Below are positions 52,271 through 61,334 of a DNA stretch of 64,000 nt, in pieces. The number at the start of each line of letters is the position of its first letter. Position 1 is the stretch's first letter. This DNA comes from Pseudobutyrivibrio sp. UBA3626 (lineage in GTDB: Bacteria; Bacillota; Clostridia; Lachnospirales; Lachnospiraceae): the NCBI GenBank assembly GCA_002373675.1, contig DFLF01000011.1:1-64000 (forward strand), written 5' to 3'. The translations under genes were made by a program, and so were the position numbers. The notes below the pieces were generated by a model, which was not told the DNA's origin, did not search any database, and worked only from the letters and a program-made list of their open reading frames with translations.

Positions 52271-53620
52271 ATGAAACTTAAGACATGGCAAACAATTAGA
52301 GTGGGATTTGCGTTTCTATCAATTTGCGCATTCTGGCAAATGTATAATGGAATTATTCCTTTAATTCTAAAGAATACATTTAACATGAATGAGACTATTA
52401 CCGGTGTTATTATGGCAGCGGATAATGTGTTAGCACTATTCCTTCTTCCATTATTTGGAGGAATCTCTGATAAATGTAAATCTAAAATGGGTAGAAGAAA
52501 ACCATTTATTCTATTTGGAACGATTGCAGCTGTTATTCTAATGCTTATGCTACCATTGGTTGATAATAGTTATTTTGCTAACCCATCACTTGGCAAAGAG
52601 ATTTTGTTTGTAGGAATACTTGGAGCATTGTTAGTCGCTATGGGAACTTATCGTTCACCTGCTGTAGCTCTAATGCCGGATGTAACACCTAAGCCACTTA
52701 GAAGTCAGGGAAATGCTATTATTAACCTGATGGGAGCTGTCGGAGGTGTACTTTATCTTGGTATTTCCACAGTATTATATAATTCTAAGAGAGTCGCAGG
52801 ACTTGAGCATGTAGATTATTTCTTACTATTTGCAATTGTCGCTGGTATTATGCTGGTGGGAATGCTAATTGTAATGATTACTGTTAATGAAGTTAAAATA
52901 TCTAATGAGGTTAAGGCAATTGAAGCAGAACATCCAGAATGGGATCTTACTGTTGATGATGGTTCTGGTAATGCAAAACTTCCTGCAGATGTTAAGAAGA
53001 GTCTTGTTTTTGTTCTTGTATCAGTTGCACTATGGTTTATCGCTTATAATGCTTTAGAGACATGGTTTACAACTTTTGCATCTGTAAAATGGGATATGGC
53101 ACTTGGTGATGCTAACCTATTCCTTACAATTGCAACAGTAGGAGCAATTGTATGTTACATACCTTCAGGATTAATTGCCAGCAAAATAGGAAGAAAGAAG
53201 ACAATACTTATTGGCGTTGCAGTTATGACAGTATGCTTTATTGCAGCATTTATCTTTACACTTTCTTTCTCAGGTGAATTCCAGATGGCTGAGAAGATTT
53301 TCTTCTATGTACTTTTGGCACTGGTTGGTGCAGGATGGGGATTCATTAATGTAAATAGTTTGCCTATGGTTATTGAGATGTGTAAGGGAAGTGACGTTGG
53401 TAAGTTTACAGGATACTATTATACATTCAGTATGGCAGCACAGATTGTAACACCAATTATTTGTGGCGCACTTCTAAGATATATATCTTATGATGTATTT
53501 TTCCCATATGCATTCGTATTTATGGGTCTTGCATTTGTAACAATGCTATTTGTAAAACACGGTGACAGCAAGAATATTGAAGTTAAAAAAGGCTTAGACG
53601 CTTTCGAGGATATGGACTAA
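52271..53620 (+). CDS. MFS transporter (sugar:cation symporter-like)
   Basis: A 449-residue permease with twelve membrane helices. GGISDKCKSKMGRRKPFILFG near residues 64-82 is the MFS loop 2-3 signature as found in SLC45/GPH-type sugar transporters, and SGLIASKIGRKKTILIG near residue 300 is the mirrored one in the second half. A cytosolic loop near residues 220-245 separates the halves. The substrate is unknown. It starts 42 nt after repeat copy 2 with a GGGGGG-type ribosome binding site. Confidence 0.87.
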   Translation: MKLKTWQTIRVGFAFLSICAFWQMYNGIIPLILKNTFNMNETITGVIMAADNVLALFLLPLFGGISDKCKSKMGRRKPFILFGTIAAVILMLMLPLVDNSYFANPSLGKEILFVGILGALLVAMGTYRSPAVALMPDVTPKPLRSQGNAIINLMGAVGGVLYLGISTVLYNSKRVAGLEHVDYFLLFAIVAGIMLVGMLIVMITVNEVKISNEVKAIEAEHPEWDLTVDDGSGNAKLPADVKKSLVFVLVSVALWFIAYNALETWFTTFASVKWDMALGDANLFLTIATVGAIVCYIPSGLIASKIGRKKTILIGVAVMTVCFIAAFIFTLSFSGEFQMAEKIFFYVLLALVGAGWGFINVNSLPMVIEMCKGSDVGKFTGYYYTFSMAAQIVTPIICGALLRYISYDVFFPYAFVFMGLAFVTMLFVKHGDSKNIEVKKGLDAFEDMD

Positions 53621-53738
53621 GCAGTTACTCTGCGAAGCAGAGTGACTGCACGGCGAGCCCTTTCGTCGAAGACGAACTATAGTGGGCGAGCCACCTTGCG
53701 GCGAGCCCTTTCGTCGAAGACGAACTATAGTGGGCGAG
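53621..53738. repeat. hairpin plus two 48-bp tandem repeat units, GC-rich
   Basis: GCAGTTACTCTGC and GCAGAGTGACTGC (53621-53649) form a 13-bp stem around GAA right after the MFS stop. Then a 40-bp sequence (53651-53690) recurs exactly at 53699-53738, period 48. Each unit starts CGGCGAGCCC, contains the hairpin TTCGTCGAAGACGAA, and ends GTGGGCGAG, with outer GCCC/GGGC pairing. The composition is far more GC-rich than the surroundings. No T run and no reading frame is seen. Confidence 0.85.
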
Positions 53739-53770
53739 TCTCCTTGTGAGAAGGTAAGGGAGTATAAAGC

Positions 53771-54751
53771 ATGAGAGAAGATATGGCATCTTTGATGATT
53801 AAAGAAGATGATTTTAGGGGAGTGGTTGAGAATACGATTGAACCGTGGATTGAGAAGGAATTTGTAAAAGGACATTTTACAAGTTACGATGGTACGAAGC
53901 TGGCTTATTATTATGTTGTTAATCCTGATGAGAAGGCTTCTGTAGTTATGTGTCATGGGTATTGCGAGTTCTTCCCTAAGTATTACGAACTTGCCTATGT
54001 TTTCTATAATATGGGATATTCTGTGTTCTTTGTAGAGCATAGAGGATATGGATTCTCAGATAGGGCAGTACCAGAATTAGACTACGTATATGTTAAGGAT
54101 TATTCGGAATATGTAGAAGATTTTCATGAATATATGGAGCAAATTGTAAGGAAGAATTCTAAGACCAATAACTATGTTTTATTTGCACATTCTATGGGGG
54201 GATGTATTGCATCCCTTTTCCTTGAGAAGTATAAGGATTACTTTAATTGCGCCATCCTTTCATCACCTATGCATATGATGAAACTTGGGCAGTTTAAGCC
54301 TTGGCAAGTGTTGTTAATCGGTAATATATGCAAATTCTTTGGCCAGGGGAAGAAACTTGCCAGTGGTCAGAAGAGATTTGATGGAATAAATGTGTGGGAG
54401 AAGAGTTCTTCCATGTCTAAGGCCAGATATGACTATCAATTTGATAAGAGACTGACTGTGCCAGAGTATACTACTTATGGCGGCACATTTGCATGGGCGA
54501 CAGCAAGCGTTAAGGCATCTAAAAGATGTCTTAAGGATGCTCCTGAGATTGATACTAAGGTTTTGCTTCTTGAAGCAGGCAATGACAGATTGGTTGATAA
54601 TGAAGGACACAGAAAATTCGTGGATTTGACGCATAATACTACATATAAGATTTTTCCGGAAAGCAAACACGAATTATTCAATGCGACACAGGATATAAGA
54701 GAAGAATATTACGAAGAGATATTTAATTATCTCGATAAAATACTCGAATAA
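53771..54751 (+). CDS. lysophospholipase/monoacylglycerol lipase-like alpha/beta hydrolase
   Basis: A 326-residue serine hydrolase of the PldB/monoglyceride lipase type. VVMCHGYCEFFPKYYELAY gives the oxyanion HG, VFFVEHRGYGFSDR follows, and FAHSMGGCIASLFLEKY near residue 138 is the nucleophile elbow. LLLEAGNDRLVD provides the Asp and FPESKHELFNA the His. There is no signal peptide, so it acts in the cytosol or at the inner membrane face. Confidence 0.9.
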   Translation: MREDMASLMIKEDDFRGVVENTIEPWIEKEFVKGHFTSYDGTKLAYYYVVNPDEKASVVMCHGYCEFFPKYYELAYVFYNMGYSVFFVEHRGYGFSDRAVPELDYVYVKDYSEYVEDFHEYMEQIVRKNSKTNNYVLFAHSMGGCIASLFLEKYKDYFNCAILSSPMHMMKLGQFKPWQVLLIGNICKFFGQGKKLASGQKRFDGINVWEKSSSMSKARYDYQFDKRLTVPEYTTYGGTFAWATASVKASKRCLKDAPEIDTKVLLLEAGNDRLVDNEGHRKFVDLTHNTTYKIFPESKHELFNATQDIREEYYEEIFNYLDKILE

Positions 54752-54777
54752 GAAATAAGACGAGAAAGGGTTTAAGT

Positions 54778-56310
54778 ATGTCTAATAATGATTTTAGAGA
54801 AGTGGACGAGTCTGGAGATGACGTTGTTGATACAACAATTGTAGAGTCTGATGCTTCTGATGTGAAGTCTGAGAATAAAGAATCAGACAAAAAGGATGAC
54901 AAAAAGGAAAGCGAATATGAGAATATCTGCTTTATCTGTCATAGAACAGAGAGTACAACGGGTCCTATGATTAATATCGGAAGTGGAGTGTGTATTTGTA
55001 ATGAGTGCATGCAACGAACTTTTGATTCTATGAATAATTTCAATAATACTCAGGAGAATACTGGAGGAGCATTTGATTTTAGCAAGATGCCTAATATTGG
55101 CATGATTAATCTTGCTGATTTTGGTATGCCTAATTCTCAGAAGATTAAGAGGAAAAAGAATAAGACCAAAGAAAAGGCTAAAGCAGAAGGCGATGCTAAT
55201 AATGAAGAGGAAGATAAGCCTGTAATTGATATTAAGAACATTATTCCTCCTCATGAGATTAAAGCTAAGCTTGATGAATATGTTGTGGGACAGGATTATG
55301 CCAAGAAAGTAATGTCTGTTGCAGTATATAACCATTACAAGAGAGTGGCTAATGACCCTGAGGACGAAATTGAGATTGAGAAATCTAATATGCTTATGAT
55401 TGGACCTACTGGTTCAGGTAAGACATATCTTGTTAAGACACTGGCGCGTCTGCTTGATGTACCACTTGCTATTACCGATGCCACATCTCTCACAGAGGCT
55501 GGATATATTGGTGATGATATTGAGTCTGTAGTATCTAAGCTTCTATCAGCTGCGGATAATGATGTAGAGAAAGCAGAATGCGGAATCATATTTATTGATG
55601 AAATAGATAAGCTTGCCAAGAAGAAAAATGCTAATCAAAGAGACGTAAGTGGAGAATCTGTACAGCAGGGAATGTTGAAACTTCTCGAAGGTGCAGAGGT
55701 TGAGGTGCCGGTTGGAGCAAGCAGTAAGAATGCAATGGTTCCTATGACAACCATTGATACGAAGAATATTCTCTTTATCTGTGGTGGGGCATTTCCTGAT
55801 CTTGATAATATTGTTAAAGAGAGACTTAATAAGACAAGTTCAATGGGATTTACAGGTGAACTTAAAGATAAATATGATAAAGATAAAGATATTCTTATGA
55901 AGACAACGACAGAGGATCTTAAGAAATTTGGTATGATTCCTGAATTTATAGGACGTTTACCAATTCTATTCTCTACGCAGTCTCTTGATGAGGATATGCT
56001 TGTTCGTATATTAAAGGAGCCTAAGAATGCAATTCTAAAGCAATATCAGAAGCTACTTGCGCTTGATGAAGTTAAATTGACATTTACAGATGGGGCGCTT
56101 CATGCAATTGCAAGAAAGGCTATGAAGAGAGAACTTGGAGCCAGAGCACTTCGTGCGATTATTGAAGAATTTATGCTTGATATAATGTATGAGATTCCGA
56201 AGGATGAAAATATAGGAGCTGTTGAGATTACGGAAGAATACATTGATAATCAGGGTGGACCTTCTATAACTATGAGAGGGGCAACAGCCATAGAGGACAA
56301 AAGCAACTAG
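54778..56310 (+). CDS. ClpX-like AAA+ unfoldase with acidic N-terminal extension
   Basis: A 510-residue ClpX-family protein. About 45 acidic N-terminal residues precede the zinc-binding domain (CFICHR near 51, CICNECMQ near 73). After a charged linker the AAA+ module shows Walker A GPTGSGKTYLVKTLARLL, ITDATSLTEAGYIGDDIES, Walker B GIIFIDEIDKLAKK, SSMGFTGE at the position of the ClpP-contacting IGF loop, and EFIGRLPILFS. The IGF position reads MGF, so ClpP pairing is uncertain. Typical ClpX is about 420 residues. It may be a second ClpX paralogue, since no clpP is adjacent. Confidence 0.88.
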   Translation: MSNNDFREVDESGDDVVDTTIVESDASDVKSENKESDKKDDKKESEYENICFICHRTESTTGPMINIGSGVCICNECMQRTFDSMNNFNNTQENTGGAFDFSKMPNIGMINLADFGMPNSQKIKRKKNKTKEKAKAEGDANNEEEDKPVIDIKNIIPPHEIKAKLDEYVVGQDYAKKVMSVAVYNHYKRVANDPEDEIEIEKSNMLMIGPTGSGKTYLVKTLARLLDVPLAITDATSLTEAGYIGDDIESVVSKLLSAADNDVEKAECGIIFIDEIDKLAKKKNANQRDVSGESVQQGMLKLLEGAEVEVPVGASSKNAMVPMTTIDTKNILFICGGAFPDLDNIVKERLNKTSSMGFTGELKDKYDKDKDILMKTTTEDLKKFGMIPEFIGRLPILFSTQSLDEDMLVRILKEPKNAILKQYQKLLALDEVKLTFTDGALHAIARKAMKRELGARALRAIIEEFMLDIMYEIPKDENIGAVEITEEYIDNQGGPSITMRGATAIEDKSN

Positions 56311-56334
56311 GCTAAATATTTAGGAGAAGCTTCT

Positions 56335-57774
56335 ATGAGATATGTATTGTTAGACGAGGTTAAGCCAGGGATGGTGTCTACTGGTAGTTTGTATGATTAC
56401 TATGGAGAGGTAATTGTATCAGGAAAGTCAGAACTATCACAAGACGATATTGATAAGATAAAAGAATATGGATATCACGGTATATATATAAATGATGATT
56501 TGTCAGCAGATATTGACATTGAAGAAGTTATATCACCATCTCTTAGAGCTGAAGGATTATCATGTGTAAGATCTCGCGATATAGATGGATGCAAGAAGGT
56601 TGCGAAAAGAATCGTTGAGCAGATTGCATCTAAAGGTAAGGTCTCTATTGATATGACTGACCTTAGAACATATGATAACTTTACTTATGCTCATTCTGTA
56701 AACGTTGCTGTATATTCATGTGTGATAGGAATAGGACTACACTATGATGAGAATGCGCTCAAAATGTTAGTTACAGCTGCCCTTCTTCATGATTTGGGTA
56801 AACTTTCGATTCCAGAAGATATTATTAATAAACCAGGAAGACTTACTAAAGAAGAATATAATCTCATGAGAAAGCATCCTGTGCTTTCTTATGAACTTAT
56901 AAAGGATGATCCGAAGATTGCAGATGAAGTTAAAGAAGCAGTTCTGTCTCATCATGAGAATGAAGATGGGACAGGTTATCCTAATGGAACAAGAGGTGAT
57001 AAGCAATCTGATTTTACCAAGATACTTCACGTGGCTGATGTATATGATGCTCTTGTATCAGAACGTCCTTATAAGAAACCATATTCTCCATATGAAGCAG
57101 CAGAATATATGATGGGTGGATGTGGTATTCTCTTTAATCAAAGGATGGTTGAAGCACTTCTTGATTTTGTATCACTGTATCCTAAGGGAACAGGAGTTAC
57201 GCTTTCGGATGGAAGAGCAGGTATTATTGTAGAGAATTCAGGATTTAATAATCTTAGACCGATTATAAGACTTCTTAATGGTTCGACACTTGATTTGACT
57301 CTTAAGAGGAACCTTTCTCTTACTATTGTTAATTCAAGAGAACTGTCTGGAGAAAGCTTAGAAAGCCTTGAGAAGAAGCGTAAGATTATGGTTGAAAATG
57401 CCAATAAGAAGCTTGTTATGCTTATTGATGACGAGATGAGTCATCTTAATATTCTTGGGCTTATATTAGAAGAACAGTATCTGATTGTTGCCTTTAGAAA
57501 TGGGCGTGATGCAATTAATTATATTTTAGAGAAGAAGAAACCAGACCTGATTATTTGTGACCTTGATATGCCTATTATGACTGGAGAAGAGACGGCAGAT
57601 GAGATAAATGAAATGACAGATTTTGGAATACCAATTCTATTTGTTGCAGATGATAATGATGATAGAACAATATCTGCATGCAAGGAATTTGAGACTAAAG
57701 GATATCTTCTTCGTCCATATAACACAACATATATTAAGACAGAGGTTGGGAAGATTTTTTCAAGCAACTTATAG
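56335..57774 (+). CDS. HD-GYP phosphodiesterase domain with C-terminal receiver domain
   Basis: A 479-residue signalling protein. The HD-GYP domain spans about residues 115-285: YAHSVNVAVYSC, LLHDLGKLSIP, RKHPVLSYELI, and LSHHENEDGTGYPNG with the GYP motif, so c-di-GMP hydrolysis to GMP is likely. A receiver domain follows near residue 360: VMLIDDEMSH acidic pair and LIICDLDMPIM with the phospho-acceptor Asp. The usual Lys before the cis-Pro reads Arg (LLRPYN). Most such fusions have the receiver first. The gene lies 8 nt before ptsI. Confidence 0.9.
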   Translation: MRYVLLDEVKPGMVSTGSLYDYYGEVIVSGKSELSQDDIDKIKEYGYHGIYINDDLSADIDIEEVISPSLRAEGLSCVRSRDIDGCKKVAKRIVEQIASKGKVSIDMTDLRTYDNFTYAHSVNVAVYSCVIGIGLHYDENALKMLVTAALLHDLGKLSIPEDIINKPGRLTKEEYNLMRKHPVLSYELIKDDPKIADEVKEAVLSHHENEDGTGYPNGTRGDKQSDFTKILHVADVYDALVSERPYKKPYSPYEAAEYMMGGCGILFNQRMVEALLDFVSLYPKGTGVTLSDGRAGIIVENSGFNNLRPIIRLLNGSTLDLTLKRNLSLTIVNSRELSGESLESLEKKRKIMVENANKKLVMLIDDEMSHLNILGLILEEQYLIVAFRNGRDAINYILEKKKPDLIICDLDMPIMTGEETADEINEMTDFGIPILFVADDNDDRTISACKEFETKGYLLRPYNTTYIKTEVGKIFSSNL

Positions 57775-57782
57775 AGGTGTTT

Positions 57783-59405
57783 ATGTATACAATAGAAGGA
57801 AAATGCGCTTGTGAAGGGGTTGCTCGTGGACCTGTATTTGTGGTTAGTAGCCCTGAGGTAGAAGTTAAAAACAAGACAACGAAGAATCCCAGAGCTGAGA
57901 TACAGCGTTTCTGGATTGCAAAAGAAAAAGCAAAAGAACAAATTAAAGAACTGCTTAAACAATCTGGTAATGATGCTGGCTCTATAGGGGCTAGCATTTT
58001 TGAAGCATATATTATGTATCTTGATGACGTTCGATTTAAGAATGATGTTGTCAAAATGATAATAAATGAAAATGCAAGTGCTGCATATGCTGTCAAAACA
58101 GTTGGTAAAAAGTATATTGATGTAGTAGATAATATTCAGGACAATTCTAGATTAAGGGCACGAATCGTAGATTTAGAGGATATTGTCAACAGACTGATTC
58201 TTTGTGTTGAAGAAGAAGAGATAACAATAAAAGAACCGGATAAACCAAGTGTTATCGTTGCTCGTGATTTGACACCAAGTCAATTCTTCTCTATAGGAAG
58301 GGATAAGGTAAAGGGAATTGTTATAGAGAGGGGTTCCTATAATTCGCATCTTGCCATTCTTGCAAGAACATACGATATTCCCCTTATAATAAATGCTGAC
58401 AATTCACTAGGTCAGGTTGAGGATGGACAGGATTGTGCTTTGTATGCAACAAAAGGTCAATTTGTGGTTCTTCCTACAGAAGAGAAGATAGAAGAGATTA
58501 GAGAAGCCATAAGGATTGATGCTTTAGAGAAAGAACAATTAGAAAGCCTCAAAGGCCATAATACATTAACACATGGCGGTGAGAGAATAATTCTTTATGC
58601 AAATGTTTCTTCCCTTGAGGAAATAGATAAAGCACTTAAAAATGATGCAGAAGGTGTGGGATTATTCAGAACGGAATACATATTTATTTCTTCTAAAACT
58701 TTACCAACAGAAGAAGAGCAGTTTGAAATATACAAAGAAGCCATAGAAAAGGTTGATGGCAAAACCATAGTATTTCGTACTGTTGATATTGGTGGAGATA
58801 AGCAACCGCCTTATCTTGAACATGTTCCTTGTATTAATCCATCAATGGGAAGTAGGGGAATTCGCTTTAGTATGAATAACAAGGAGCTATTCAAGATTCA
58901 GCTTCGTGCGCTGTATAGGGCTGCTTACTATGGTGAGGATAACGTCAAAGTTATGTATCCTATGGTTTGTGTTCCAGAAGAAATAGATTGGGTTAATGAG
59001 GTTAATAAAGAGGTTGAGGCAGAACTTATTCATGATAAGGTAAACTATAAGAAGCCAGAACAAGGAGTTGTAATCGAGACGCCTGCATCTGCAATGGTTG
59101 CTGATATGATAGCACCGAAGGTTGACTTTATTAGTATAGGTACAAATGACTTGTCCCAATTTCTATATGCTGTTGATAGAATGAACTCTTATATTGATAT
59201 GCGTGATTATAGCGATGTGGCTATGAAACGTATTATCAAACATATCATTAAGGCAGGAGACGATGCAGGGATTCCAATTGGACTATGTGGTGATCTTAGT
59301 AGCAATAAAGAGACATTAAGATGGGTTCTCGATGCAGGTATCAAAGGATTATCAGTTCAGCCTAGGCAGATTCTTCTTTTTAGAAAATATATTAGAGAAA
59401 TGTAA
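57783..59405 (+). CDS. ptsI: phosphoenolpyruvate-protein phosphotransferase (PTS enzyme I)
   Basis: Enzyme I passes phosphate from PEP to HPr. The start at ATG 57783 (MYTIEGKCACEGVARGPVF) follows AGAGGTG. The phospho-His is in ERGSYNSHLAILAR near residue 188, where most enzymes read G-x-T-S-H-T. GVGLFRTEYIF near residue 295, FRTVDIGGDK, then VIETPASAMVADM and ISIGTNDLSQFLYAVDRMN form the PEP-binding barrel. 540 residues. HPr and the sugar-specific enzymes are not in the window. Confidence 0.93.
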   Translation: MYTIEGKCACEGVARGPVFVVSSPEVEVKNKTTKNPRAEIQRFWIAKEKAKEQIKELLKQSGNDAGSIGASIFEAYIMYLDDVRFKNDVVKMIINENASAAYAVKTVGKKYIDVVDNIQDNSRLRARIVDLEDIVNRLILCVEEEEITIKEPDKPSVIVARDLTPSQFFSIGRDKVKGIVIERGSYNSHLAILARTYDIPLIINADNSLGQVEDGQDCALYATKGQFVVLPTEEKIEEIREAIRIDALEKEQLESLKGHNTLTHGGERIILYANVSSLEEIDKALKNDAEGVGLFRTEYIFISSKTLPTEEEQFEIYKEAIEKVDGKTIVFRTVDIGGDKQPPYLEHVPCINPSMGSRGIRFSMNNKELFKIQLRALYRAAYYGEDNVKVMYPMVCVPEEIDWVNEVNKEVEAELIHDKVNYKKPEQGVVIETPASAMVADMIAPKVDFISIGTNDLSQFLYAVDRMNSYIDMRDYSDVAMKRIIKHIIKAGDDAGIPIGLCGDLSSNKETLRWVLDAGIKGLSVQPRQILLFRKYIREM

Positions 59406-59422
59406 TATTATGAGGCTATTTA

Positions 59423-60103
59423 ATGGCAAATAAAGGAAGAACTAAGAATAAAAGTAAAAGCAAGAATAAGACGTATGGAAAGAAACAAAGACAGAGAATA
59501 TTAAAAATCGTTTTTCAAATAGTTGTGTTATTTTTTGCAATAATTGGTGTAATTGCTACAATTTCCGTTTCGATTTCGGCAATAGGTAATCTTACAGGTA
59601 GAAATGACGGAGAGGGGCCAGAAGTTACACAAGATTTACTAACGGTTAATTCATATTCAAGACCAGGTATTGCCCTTAATAAGGTTAATGGTATAGTTGT
59701 ACACTATACGGCTAATCCTGGAAGCAGTGCAAAAGATAACAGAGATTATTTTCAGAATCTTATGTTAACACACAAGACGAAGGCAAGCAGTCATTATATT
59801 ATTGGTTTAGACGGTGAGATAATTCAATGTATTCCATTAGAAGAGATAAGTTATGCATCTAATTCTAGAAACACGGATACAATTGCTATTGAGTGCTGTC
59901 ATCCTGATGAGACGGGCGAATTCACGACCAAGACATATGATAGTCTCGTTAAACTAGTTGCCTGGTTGTGTAACAAATACGGTTTGTCTTCTGATTCAGT
60001 AATAAGACATTATGATGTTACAGGTAAAGCCTGCCCCAAATATTTTGTGGATAATGAAGATGCGTGGAAAGAGTTTCTAAAGGACGTTGATAAGAAGAAA
60101 TGA
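59423..60103 (+). CDS. membrane-anchored N-acetylmuramoyl-L-alanine amidase (amidase_2)
   Basis: A basic N-terminus and one membrane helix (about residues 28-52) anchor an amidase_2 domain. GIVVHYTANPGS near residue 90 gives the first zinc His; SSHYIIGLDGEIIQCIPLEE, TIAIECCH and VIRHYDVTGKACP near residue 194 supply the remaining ligands and catalytic residues. It should cut the sugar-peptide bond of peptidoglycan outside the membrane. Its stop overlaps the start of the next gene (ATGA). Confidence 0.92.
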   Translation: MANKGRTKNKSKSKNKTYGKKQRQRILKIVFQIVVLFFAIIGVIATISVSISAIGNLTGRNDGEGPEVTQDLLTVNSYSRPGIALNKVNGIVVHYTANPGSSAKDNRDYFQNLMLTHKTKASSHYIIGLDGEIIQCIPLEEISYASNSRNTDTIAIECCHPDETGEFTTKTYDSLVKLVAWLCNKYGLSSDSVIRHYDVTGKACPKYFVDNEDAWKEFLKDVDKKK

Positions 60104-61242
60104 GAAATAGATTTAGTAGAATAAAAGCATTATCTCTTATTGTAATTATAGCAATATCTGTTATGTGTCTAGGCGGTTGCAGCGGTCCAGTAAGCTGCCT
60201 GTCTTTTTTTGGTGATGGAACATTTGACATAACGAGTGATGCACCTGAGTCTGTGTCAACATATAGTGAGGACAAATACGTATATAATACATTAGATGAG
60301 ACGTCGAAGAAAGTATATGATGAACTTTATGAGGGGATAATTGAGATGGAATCCACCATTAAGGTTTCTACATTAGATGATAAGGTGCTCTCAGACGTAA
60401 CAGAGTGTATTGCGGCAGATCATGGTGAATTATTCTATATTGATGGTTATTCTTATACCAAGACAGGGTTAATTGGCGAGAGTGGATTTAAGGTTTCACC
60501 TAATTATACCATGAAGAAGAGCGATAGAGACGCTATGCAAGAGAGGATAGATGCGGTAGTCAATTCCTGGCTTTCTGAGATTCCGGGAAATGCAAGTGAT
60601 TATGAGAAGTCAAAGTGGGTATATGAAACCCTTATTAATAGAGTTGATTATGTAGCAAATGCACCGGATAATCAGAACATCATAAGCGTATTTATTAATG
60701 GTCAGACCGTGTGTCAAGGCTACTCTAATGCTGCCACATATCTTTTTAGCAAGCTTGGTATTCAAAGTTTTGTAGTGCCAGGTGCAACTGAAACCGGTCT
60801 TCATGCATGGAATTGTGTAAGGCTTGATAATGAGTACTATCTAATGGATATCACCTGGGGAAATGCAAATTACGGCGAATATTCTGATGCTAATAAAGTG
60901 TCTTATAATATGTTAAATGTCACTTCTCAGGAAATGAATAGAACTCATGAGGTTCAGGCAGTTTTCCCAATGCCTGACTGTCATTCAATTAATGATAATT
61001 ATTTCTATCAGGAAGGTTTATATTTCGACACATTCCAGAGAGAAAAAATGGGAATGATAATACATAACGGTTACGTCAAAGGCGAGGACATTTCTATAAA
61101 ATGTGGTAACATAGAGGCTTATAATGAGATGAAGGAATATTTTATAGATAATGGCCATTTCACAGAATATTGTGGTGGGCTTCACAGATTAAAATATGTT
61201 GCATATCCTGATAATATGATTATTCTGTATAAATTCGCATAA
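60100..61242 (+). CDS. transglutaminase-like lipoprotein
   Basis: A lipobox ending in CLGGC (candidate lipidated Cys near residue 27) follows a hydrophobic signal. The transglutaminase-like domain has Cys in GQTVCQGYSNAATYLF near residue 207, His in TGLHAWNCVRL near 234 and Asp in YYLMDITWGNA near 250. It belongs to the family with SH3-less transglutaminase/protease proteins of Clostridia. Paired by overlap with the amidase gene, it probably works at the cell wall. Confidence 0.87.
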   Translation: MRNRFSRIKALSLIVIIAISVMCLGGCSGPVSCLSFFGDGTFDITSDAPESVSTYSEDKYVYNTLDETSKKVYDELYEGIIEMESTIKVSTLDDKVLSDVTECIAADHGELFYIDGYSYTKTGLIGESGFKVSPNYTMKKSDRDAMQERIDAVVNSWLSEIPGNASDYEKSKWVYETLINRVDYVANAPDNQNIISVFINGQTVCQGYSNAATYLFSKLGIQSFVVPGATETGLHAWNCVRLDNEYYLMDITWGNANYGEYSDANKVSYNMLNVTSQEMNRTHEVQAVFPMPDCHSINDNYFYQEGLYFDTFQREKMGMIIHNGYVKGEDISIKCGNIEAYNEMKEYFIDNGHFTEYCGGLHRLKYVAYPDNMIILYKFA

Positions 61243-61334
61243 ATATGTTATAATAAGCTGGTTTTTCACAAGAAACGAGATGCTTAATATAATACTATAC
61301 AAAGAAAAGATTACTAATACATAAGGAGTTTATT

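Noticed and set aside
53651..53738. Two 48-bp units considered as a CRISPR remnant
   Set aside because: Only two units, an 8-bp spacing and no cas genes; spacers are far too short.
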